This document shows, piece after piece, positions 5,450-10,683 of a stretch of DNA of 10,683 nucleotides. The position numbers were made by a program, and so were the translations under genes. This stretch comes from an uncultured Eubacteriales bacterium. GTDB lineage: Bacteria; Bacillota; Clostridia; Christensenellales; Aristaeellaceae. The notes under the pieces are model-generated. The model was given only the letters and a program-made list of their open reading frames with translations. It searched no databases and was not told where the DNA came from. The DNA lies in NCBI GenBank assembly GCA_944353735.1, contig CALVPU010000238.1:1-10683 (forward strand). Reading direction: 5' to 3'. Every line of letters begins with the position of its first letter. The stretch's first letter is position 1.

Positions 5450-7051
5450 TCATGCCGGATCGCGCGGGCGTTCCGGCGAAGCGCCCAGCGGCGGCTTGCC
5501 TGCCGCCTTTTTCAGGCTCTGGCGGTACTGCAGCGGCGTCATACCGGTCGCCTTCTTGAACACGCGGAAGAAGTACTGGCTGTCCTCGTAGCCGACGCTC
5601 TTGGCGATCACCGCCACGCTCTGGTCGGTGCGCTCCAGATATTCCCGCGCGCGCTCGATGCGCAGGCCGGTGATGTACTGCATCGTCGACTGGTGCACTT
5701 CCTTCTTGAACATCGAGGAGAAGTAGCCCGGGCTCATGTCCAGCCGCGCGGCGAGGTCGTTGATGACGATCTCCTCGTTGAAGTGCTCGCGGATGTAGTC
5801 CAGCGCATAGCCGATCTTGTCCGCCGTGTTGCGCTCGTGCCCGGACTCGCGCCGCAGGCAGATGTTCAGCAGCTCGTTAAGGGAGTTGAGCAGCTCGTCG
5901 CGGTCGCCGATGCTCTCCACGCGGGAGATCTGCGTCAGCATGTGGTTCATCGTCACGTCGTCGAGGCCGTTGAACGCGCCCAGCATCATGCCGACCACGC
6001 GCACCCACAGCATGTGCAGGTACATGGCGCGCCCGCCATGCACCCGCTCCTCGGAAAACAGCGCCTCCAGCTGGCGGCGGATGGCGGCGCGGTCGCCGCG
6101 CTGGATGTGCTTGCGCAGCAGCTCGAGGTCCGCCTCGGGAAACGGCTGCGCCTCGCAGTCGGGGATGTCCTCGAAGAAGTAGAGGTTGGAGCGGCCGTAC
6201 AGCTGGCGCTGGCGCAACGCGGCGCGGGCGTCGGACTCGCATTCGGACCCCAGCGCGCGGCACAGCCGGCTCACGCCGAGCGTCAGCCGCACCTTCATGC
6301 GCCGCTCCATGCTCTGGCGCACGGCGAGGAACACGCGCTCCACCTGCGTGCGCAGCCCGTCGCGCCTGTCCGAGAAGAACAGCGCGTACAGGCGCTGGGC
6401 GTTGGCATAGCAGTCCGTCACCAGCAGGCCGCAGCCGCACGGCGCCTGCTGGAGCGCGCCGCGCACGGCTTCGCGGGCGTTCGCCGCCTGCGCGCGGGCG
6501 CCGGGCGCGCTGATGTGCAGTATGCCCAGATACAGCCAGCCGCCGCCGAACGCCTGCGGACAGCGCGCCCACAGCGCCGGATACGCCTCTTCGGCCCGCG
6601 CGCGCAAGCCCTCGGCGAGGATCTGGTTCAGCTCGCGCTCGGCGTCCGGCGGCGCGCTCGCCTGCGCCTCGGCGCGCAGCTCCTCGAGCAGCTCCTCGAT
6701 CTGCCCGCGCAGGGCGTCGTTGGACACCGGCTTGTTCAGGTAGGCGCGCACGCCGAGGCGGATGCCCTCCTGCGCGAAGCGGAATTCCGCATAGCCGGAC
6801 AGCAATACGAAGCGCGTGCGCGCGCCGAGCGCCTTGGCCTGCGCGATCAGTTCCAGCCCGCTCATGTCCGGCATGGAGATGTCGACGATGGCGATGACAT
6901 AGTCCCCGGCGCGAAATCGCTCCAGCGCCTCCGCGCCCGAGCCCGCCTCCTCGACGTCGAGGTCCGAAAAGCCAAAAAACGCGATTCGCGCGCGCAGCCC
7001 GCTGCGGATGAGCGCCTCGTCGTCCACGATCAGCAGCTTATACCTCTTCAT
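5450..7051 (-). CDS. YesN-type response regulator with AraC DNA-binding domain
   Basis: The 533-residue product is the response regulator of the adjacent kinase. Its receiver domain (about 1-120) has the acidic pair D10/D11, phosphoacceptor D57 in VDISMPDMSG, the LLSGYAEF switch region, and lysine in LNKPV. The middle (about 130-400) resembles the degenerate GGDEF-like region of YesN proteins (RLTLGVSRLC ... NLYFFEDI). The C terminus (about 411-515) holds two AraC helix-turn-helix units, around INDLAARLDMSPGYF and VAVIAKSVGYEDSQYFFRVF, ending in MTPLQYR. It should activate or repress promoters when phosphorylated; targets are not visible here. The start is the ATG at 7051, giving MKRYKLLIVDDE as in the family; an ATG at 7063 abuts the SD. 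It overlaps the kinase stop by 14 bases, so translation is coupled. It is the last gene of the operon. Confidence 0.92.
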   Translation of the reverse strand: MKRYKLLIVDDEALIRSGLRARIAFFGFSDLDVEEAGSGAEALERFRAGDYVIAIVDISMPDMSGLELIAQAKALGARTRFVLLSGYAEFRFAQEGIRLGVRAYLNKPVSNDALRGQIEELLEELRAEAQASAPPDAERELNQILAEGLRARAEEAYPALWARCPQAFGGGWLYLGILHISAPGARAQAANAREAVRGALQQAPCGCGLLVTDCYANAQRLYALFFSDRRDGLRTQVERVFLAVRQSMERRMKVRLTLGVSRLCRALGSECESDARAALRQRQLYGRSNLYFFEDIPDCEAQPFPEADLELLRKHIQRGDRAAIRRQLEALFSEERVHGGRAMYLHMLWVRVVGMMLGAFNGLDDVTMNHMLTQISRVESIGDRDELLNSLNELLNICLRRESGHERNTADKIGYALDYIREHFNEEIVINDLAARLDMSPGYFSSMFKKEVHQSTMQYITGLRIERAREYLERTDQSVAVIAKSVGYEDSQYFFRVFKKATGMTPLQYRQSLKKAAGKPPLGASPERPRDPA

Positions 7052-7068
7052 TCGCCAAGTCATCCTCC
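7038..7068 (-). promoter_or_regulatory. Kinase/regulator overlap and RBS deciding the regulator start
   Basis: The minus strand reads GGAGG (7064-7068) directly against an ATG (7061-7063), then a second in-frame ATG at 7049-7051, 12 bases from the SD. The kinase TAA is at 7038-7040, inside the regulator gene. The second ATG fits the family N terminus and keeps a usable, slightly long spacer. Re-initiation by ribosomes finishing the kinase would explain its use. Confidence 0.6.
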
Positions 7069-8771
7069 GTGATGTACGGCAGCCGCAGCGTAAACGCGCT
7101 GCCCTGTCCCTGCCGGCTCTCCACTTCCACGCCGTAGGGCGCGCCGTGGGTCAGCCGGATGCGCTGTCCGATGTTCCAGATGCCGATGCCCTTGCCGCCG
7201 CTCTCCACGCCCAGCAGCCGCGCGCGCAGCGACTGGAGCTGGTCGGGCGGCATGCCGGCGCCGTTGTCGGCGATGCGGATGCGCAGTTCGCCGTCGCGCA
7301 CGCCCGCCCACAGCTGCAGCTTTCCCGGCTCGGCGCGGTGCGCCAGCCCGTGCTGCACGGCGTTTTCCACGATCGGCTGCAGCAGGAAGCGCAGCATGTA
7401 GACCTTCTCCGCATCCAGCTCGACGTCGAACTCCGCCTCGAAGCGGTAGCGCACCTGCTGGATGAAGATGTAGTTCTGCGTCTGGCGGATCTCGTTCGCC
7501 ACGGCGGTGTAGCGCCCCTCGTTCTTGCCCAGACTGTAGCGGAAGATGTCGCCCAGCCGCTGGCAGAGGTCGCAGACCTGAAAGGCGCCGTGCACCGCGC
7601 CGATGGCGCTGATCGTCTCCAGCGTGTTGTACAGAAAGTGCGGGTTGATCTGCAATTGCAGGTTGCGGAACTGCTCCTCGCGGATCTCGTTCTGCTGCGC
7701 CAGCGTGCGGCGGTTCATGTCGTCCATCTCCGTGAGCATCTGCCCGAACTGGCGGTCGAGCATGGCAATCTCGTCGCTGCCGGCGATGGGCGGCTTGGGC
7801 GCGAGGTCGCCCTTGGCGGCATAGCGGAACTTCTGCACCAGCGCGTCCACGCGCCGCGAGAAGTGGCGGAAGTAGAGGTACGACACGGCGACGATCGTTC
7901 CCGCCAGCGCCAGCATGATCGGCACCACCAGCTGCTTGATCGCGCCCTTCTCGCGGGCGAGCTCGCTGCGGTCGAACAGGCAGACGACCGTCAACCCGCA
8001 GCCGTCCACCGGCGCGCTCAGCGCCGTGTAGCCGCCATCATCCGCAGCGCCGGACGCCCATCCGTCCAACAGCGGCGCGACGCGCTCGTCCGAGGCGTAC
8101 AGGCAGCGCTCCGTCGCCGTTTCCAGCACCGCGACCTCGTATTCGCCCTGCGAGCGCCGCCCGAAGAGCTGGTCGATGTACAGTTCCAGGCGGATCAGCC
8201 CGACCTGACGGCTGGTGAGCTCCTGCACGCTGACCTCGTCGATGGGATAGATCAGCGAAATCGTCCAGCGACCGTCCCACGTCTGGGCGAAGAACTGCGC
8301 CTGTCCCTCGCGCCAGCCGCTGCGCCGCCACAGCTCCACATCCCGCTCCGTCAGCGTCGAGGCGCTGGTGCCGTAGGCGGGCGGGCCCATGGAATAGACC
8401 ACGCAATCGCGGATCTCGCGGTGGTTTTCCATCGACACAGACTTGAACACCTCGGCGCTGACCGCGCGACCGCGGGTGTAGGCGTCGGCGCGGTCATCCG
8501 TGAGGGCGTCGAGTATGGTGGTGTTGCGGGAAAGACCGCTCAGGCTGGCGTCATACTGCGCCAGGCGCTCCTCGGCGTTGCCGATGAATTCGTCGACCAG
8601 CCACGCATAGGAATCGCGCAGCCGCTCCTCGGTCATGTCCTCCATGCGCCGCAGCGCCATCACGCTCACGAGCAGCACCGGCACCACGCTGATGAGCAGC
8701 GCGAACGCCGTCATGCGCACGAAGATGGAGTGAAAGGGCGCGACGCCCGCCCTCGCGCGCCGCTGGCGCAT
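7038..8771 (-). CDS. YesM-type sensor histidine kinase
   Basis: The 577-residue product is a membrane histidine kinase of the YesM/LytS-like class. TM1 is at about 20-40 after an Arg-rich cytoplasmic tail. An extracellular sensing region at about 42-278 is Cache-like in size and position, and TM2 is at about 279-301. A HAMP-like linker (about 302-360) leads to the His_kinase motif QLQINPHFLYNTLE with phosphoacceptor H378. The HATPase domain has the N box ENAVQHGL near 470, the G1 box DNGAGM at 502-507, and GKGIGIWNI. It should autophosphorylate and pass the phosphate to D57 of the downstream regulator. AGGAGG (8779-8784), 7 bases upstream, fixes the start. The gene begins 21 bases after the EEP hydrolase stop, so the three form an operon. 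Such kinases in Bacillota commonly control carbohydrate uptake genes, but no transporter is present in this window. The ligand is unknown. Confidence 0.92.
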   Translation of the reverse strand: MRQRRARAGVAPFHSIFVRMTAFALLISVVPVLLVSVMALRRMEDMTEERLRDSYAWLVDEFIGNAEERLAQYDASLSGLSRNTTILDALTDDRADAYTRGRAVSAEVFKSVSMENHREIRDCVVYSMGPPAYGTSASTLTERDVELWRRSGWREGQAQFFAQTWDGRWTISLIYPIDEVSVQELTSRQVGLIRLELYIDQLFGRRSQGEYEVAVLETATERCLYASDERVAPLLDGWASGAADDGGYTALSAPVDGCGLTVVCLFDRSELAREKGAIKQLVVPIMLALAGTIVAVSYLYFRHFSRRVDALVQKFRYAAKGDLAPKPPIAGSDEIAMLDRQFGQMLTEMDDMNRRTLAQQNEIREEQFRNLQLQINPHFLYNTLETISAIGAVHGAFQVCDLCQRLGDIFRYSLGKNEGRYTAVANEIRQTQNYIFIQQVRYRFEAEFDVELDAEKVYMLRFLLQPIVENAVQHGLAHRAEPGKLQLWAGVRDGELRIRIADNGAGMPPDQLQSLRARLLGVESGGKGIGIWNIGQRIRLTHGAPYGVEVESRQGQGSAFTLRLPYITEDDLANEEV

Positions 8772-8792
8772 GGCGATCCCTCCTCCCCGCGG

Positions 8793-9551
8793 TCAGTCGG
8801 TCCAGCGCAGCTGCGCGCAGATGGGATAGTGATCGGACAGGTACACGCCGCCGCGCTCGTCCGTCCACTTCTCCACCCCGTCGCAGGCGACCGCGCCGCG
8901 CAGGTAGATGTAGTCGATGCACTCCGGCTGGGCGCGCATGAAGCCGTGGAAGGTGACGCCGACGCCCGCGGTGGCGTTGACGTAGCCGGGGAAGCGGTCG
9001 AACACCTTCAGCTCCGGGCTGTCGGGCTCGGCGTTGAAGTCGCCCGCGAGCATCATCGGCGCGTCCGGGAACAGCGGCTGCGCCGCCAGATGCGCGAGGA
9101 TCTGCGCCAGCCCGCGCGCCCGCGCCTGCGAGCCGATGTGGTCGAGGTGGGTGTTCGCCACGCGGAAGGGGCGGCCCGTGTCCGACTCGGCGAACGTCGC
9201 CACCGTGGTCACGCGCGGGCAGTCGCTCTGCTCCGGATAGCGCGACGCCGGCACCTGCGGCGTCTCCGACAGCCAGAAGGTATCCAGGCCGATGAGGTTA
9301 TAGCGGTCGCGGCGGTAGGCGATGGACACCTGCTCGCCGTCGAGCGCCTCGCCGCGCCCGCAGCCGACGACGTAGTAGTCCGTGAGGTTCTCCTTCAGCC
9401 ACGCCGCCACGTGCGGCAGCACCTCCTGAAAGCAGAGGATATCCGGCTGCTCCCGGGCAATCGTTTCCAGAATCAGCGGCTTGCGAAAGCGAAAGCTGTT
9501 GCCGCCGTCCTGATCGTAGTCGCAGCGAATGTTAAAGGTGACAAATTTCAT
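8793..9551 (-). CDS. Endonuclease/exonuclease/phosphatase (EEP) family hydrolase
   Basis: The 252-residue product is a metal-dependent EEP hydrolase of typical length. Visible catalytic motifs are FNIR (N7), QE (E43), NTHLDH (N133, H135), GDFN (D171, N173) and SDHYP (D240, H241). It has no signal peptide or membrane segment, so it should be cytoplasmic. It belongs with the small stand-alone bacterial EEP proteins of unknown substrate (phosphodiesters, phosphate esters or nucleic acids are possible for the superfamily). The ATG at 9551 is chosen because AAAGGA lies 9 bases upstream and the N terminus MKFVTFNIR is standard; the frame stays open further to 9650 but that stretch has no homologous look and overlaps the divergent gene. 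It is the first gene of an operon with the sensor kinase and regulator, which makes it either a co-regulated enzyme or part of the response. Confidence 0.9.
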   Translation of the reverse strand: MKFVTFNIRCDYDQDGGNSFRFRKPLILETIAREQPDILCFQEVLPHVAAWLKENLTDYYVVGCGRGEALDGEQVSIAYRRDRYNLIGLDTFWLSETPQVPASRYPEQSDCPRVTTVATFAESDTGRPFRVANTHLDHIGSQARARGLAQILAHLAAQPLFPDAPMMLAGDFNAEPDSPELKVFDRFPGYVNATAGVGVTFHGFMRAQPECIDYIYLRGAVACDGVEKWTDERGGVYLSDHYPICAQLRWTD

Positions 9552-9640
9552 TTCGATCTGTCCTTTCCGCCGCCCGCGCGGCGTCCCGTGCATAAACCCG
9601 CTTCCGCGCCCCCATACTATGCGCGAAGGAGCGTGATTGC
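9552..9640. other. Divergent intergenic region, no confident promoter
   Basis: These 89 bases separate the EEP operon (minus) from the ferritin-like gene (plus) and should hold promoters for both. The only AT-rich box is TACTAT (9615-9620), a 4/6 match to a plus-strand -10, and no acceptable -35 lies 16-18 bases upstream. Read on the minus strand it is TAGTAT, also without a good -35. AAAGGA near 9561-9566 (minus) and AAGGAG at 9626-9631 (plus) are the two ribosome binding sites. Confidence 0.5.
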
Positions 9641-10683
9641 ATGAATCCATTTAATGAAAAGCCCATGAAGCTCGCCGACACGCTGATGGACTGGCGCGCG
9701 ATCTACCCCGCACCCTACGACAAGCACACCGTCGACCCCTACACGCGCACGCGCGTGATCCTCATGAACGGCACGGAGTTCGAGGCGAACTGGTTCTCGC
9801 ATCAGTTCTCGCGCCACGCCACGGACAACGACCTGCGCCGCGAGCTGGCCCTGCTGCGCCGCAGCGAACAGCAGCAGCAGAAACTGCTCAGCGCGCTCAA
9901 GCCCATCGACGAGACTCTGCTCGAGCACACCATCGGCTATGAGCAGCTCGCCGTCGACCTGACCGCCGCACTGGCGCTGCGCGAGACGAACGGCAACGTC
10001 AAAAACGCGCTCGACTTCGCCCTGCTCGAGGACTTCGACCACCTCTACCGCTACGGCGACCTGCTGGAGATGGAGTCCGGCGTGCTGGCGGAGCGCCTCG
10101 TCGGCCGCTACACCGAGATCATGCCCGGCCGTCCCACGATCGCCGAGCACCGCTGTCCGTTCGATTCCATCCGCCCGTACATCGACGCCAAGAAGGACGC
10201 GCTGCAGACGAAGCTCTGCGTCGGCATCATCACCGCCGCCGAGCAGCAGACGATGAACTACTATATGAACGTCAACGGCGCCTACGTCTCCGACCTCGGT
10301 CGCAGGCTCTATCAGGAGATCGGCATGATCGAGGAGCAGCACGTCACCCAGTACGGCAGCCTCATGGACCCGCGCCAGACGTGGCTGGAGAACCTGTTGA
10401 TGCACCAGTACACGGAATGCTACCTCTACTGGTCGTGCGTCCAGACCGAGCCGGACGCGCGCATCCGCGGCATCTGGCAGATGCTCTTCGAGCAGGAAAT
10501 CGCCCACCTGAGCAAGGCCGCCGAGATGCTCGAGCGCCTCGAGGGCAAGCACTATTCCGCCGTCGTCGGCAGCGGCGAATTCCCCCAGCCGCTTGAGCTG
10601 TGCAGCCAGATCGACTACGTGCGCGGCGTGCTCGCCTCGTCCGTGCAGAACACCGCCGTGCGCGAGGGCTACGCCGACATCGC
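9641..10683 (+). CDS. Ferritin-like di-iron domain protein, unrecognised family (3' end beyond window)
   Basis: I do not recognise a named family. The visible 347 residues are soluble, almost entirely helical and rich in Glu, Leu and Tyr. Residues about 195-300 carry a full ferritin-like ligand set in four helices: E201, E231-x-x-H234, E259, and E286-x-x-H289. The spacings of 30 and 27 residues fit two helix pairs of a four-helix di-iron bundle. A partial copy lies exactly 100 residues earlier: E101 and D131-x-x-H134, again 30 apart. Ferritin-like domains bind two irons and serve in iron storage, peroxide reduction or oxidation; which applies here is unknown. AAGGAG (9626-9631), 9 bases before the ATG, fixes the start. 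Divergent from the EEP-kinase-regulator operon, it could share its control region. The fold is inferred from motif spacing only. Confidence 0.65.
   Translation, partial: MNPFNEKPMKLADTLMDWRAIYPAPYDKHTVDPYTRTRVILMNGTEFEANWFSHQFSRHATDNDLRRELALLRRSEQQQQKLLSALKPIDETLLEHTIGYEQLAVDLTAALALRETNGNVKNALDFALLEDFDHLYRYGDLLEMESGVLAERLVGRYTEIMPGRPTIAEHRCPFDSIRPYIDAKKDALQTKLCVGIITAAEQQTMNYYMNVNGAYVSDLGRRLYQEIGMIEEQHVTQYGSLMDPRQTWLENLLMHQYTECYLYWSCVQTEPDARIRGIWQMLFEQEIAHLSKAAEMLERLEGKHYSAVVGSGEFPQPLELCSQIDYVRGVLASSVQNTAVREGYADI

Noticed and set aside
5693..7072. Plus-strand open frame opposite the response regulator
   Set aside because: The minus strand encodes clear receiver and AraC domains; this frame is a low-complexity shadow.
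7008..9644. Very long plus-strand open frame (about 878 codons) opposite the EEP, kinase and regulator genes
   Set aside because: It mirrors three recognisable minus-strand genes, shows no domain, and has the biased composition of an antisense frame.
9617..10552. Minus-strand open frame opposite the ferritin-like gene
   Set aside because: Composition is of the antisense type (Val/Leu/Asp/His-rich) and no ribosome binding site supports it, while the plus frame has an SD and patterned metal ligands.
1..10683. CRISPR array, insertion sequence, phage or toxin-antitoxin system
   Set aside because: I looked for regularly spaced repeats, transposase or integrase motifs and small paired genes on both strands and found none.

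Overview
The window is very GC-rich (about two thirds G+C by eye). It carries strong AGGAGG-type ribosome binding sites, consensus sigma-A promoters, a YesM/YesN-type two-component pair, a TSCPD-domain protein and a DUF3795 protein. Together these suggest a high-GC member of the Clostridia (Bacillota), perhaps a Christensenellales- or Oscillospirales-like gut anaerobe. The assignment is an inference from gene families and expression signals. There are no mobile elements, CRISPR arrays, tRNAs or rRNAs, and coding density is high, so this looks like ordinary chromosomal core and near-core DNA.

Layout. (1) 1-1168, minus, runs off the left edge: an in-frame fusion of a HAD phosphatase domain with thymidylate kinase (Tmk). 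(2) 1398-2257, plus: a TSCPD-domain protein and a membrane-anchored Cys/His protein joined by an ATGA overlap, driven by a perfect TTGACA-N17-TATAAT promoter. (3) 2399-3910, plus: a zinc-ribbon/one-TM/peptidoglycan-binding protein with its own promoter, whose -10 lies inside an AT-rich dyad, and with a strong terminator after it. (4) 4010-5322, plus: a second, unrelated HAD phosphatase and a 12-cysteine DUF3795 protein. (5) 5323-5449: a convergent intergenic region with two hairpins. (6) 5450-9551, minus: an apparent three-gene operon in the order endonuclease/exonuclease/phosphatase (EEP) hydrolase, YesM-like sensor kinase, YesN-like AraC response regulator; kinase and regulator overlap by 14 bases. 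(7) 9641-10683, plus, runs off the right edge: an unrecognised protein with a complete ferritin-like set of di-iron ligands and a partial copy of it exactly 100 residues upstream.

How the genes work together. The kinase-regulator pair is a standard phosphorelay that probably senses an extracellular, perhaps carbohydrate, ligand; its co-transcribed EEP hydrolase is the only candidate target on this side, and no transporter is present. The TSCPD/Cys-His membrane pair and the DUF3795 protein are small Cys-rich proteins of unknown role. I see no obvious defence or mobile system. The points most worth follow-up are the HAD-Tmk fusion, the ferritin-like protein, the Zn-ribbon/TM/peptidoglycan-binding architecture and the dyad over its promoter. 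The very long open frames antisense to the real genes are composition artefacts of the high GC content.
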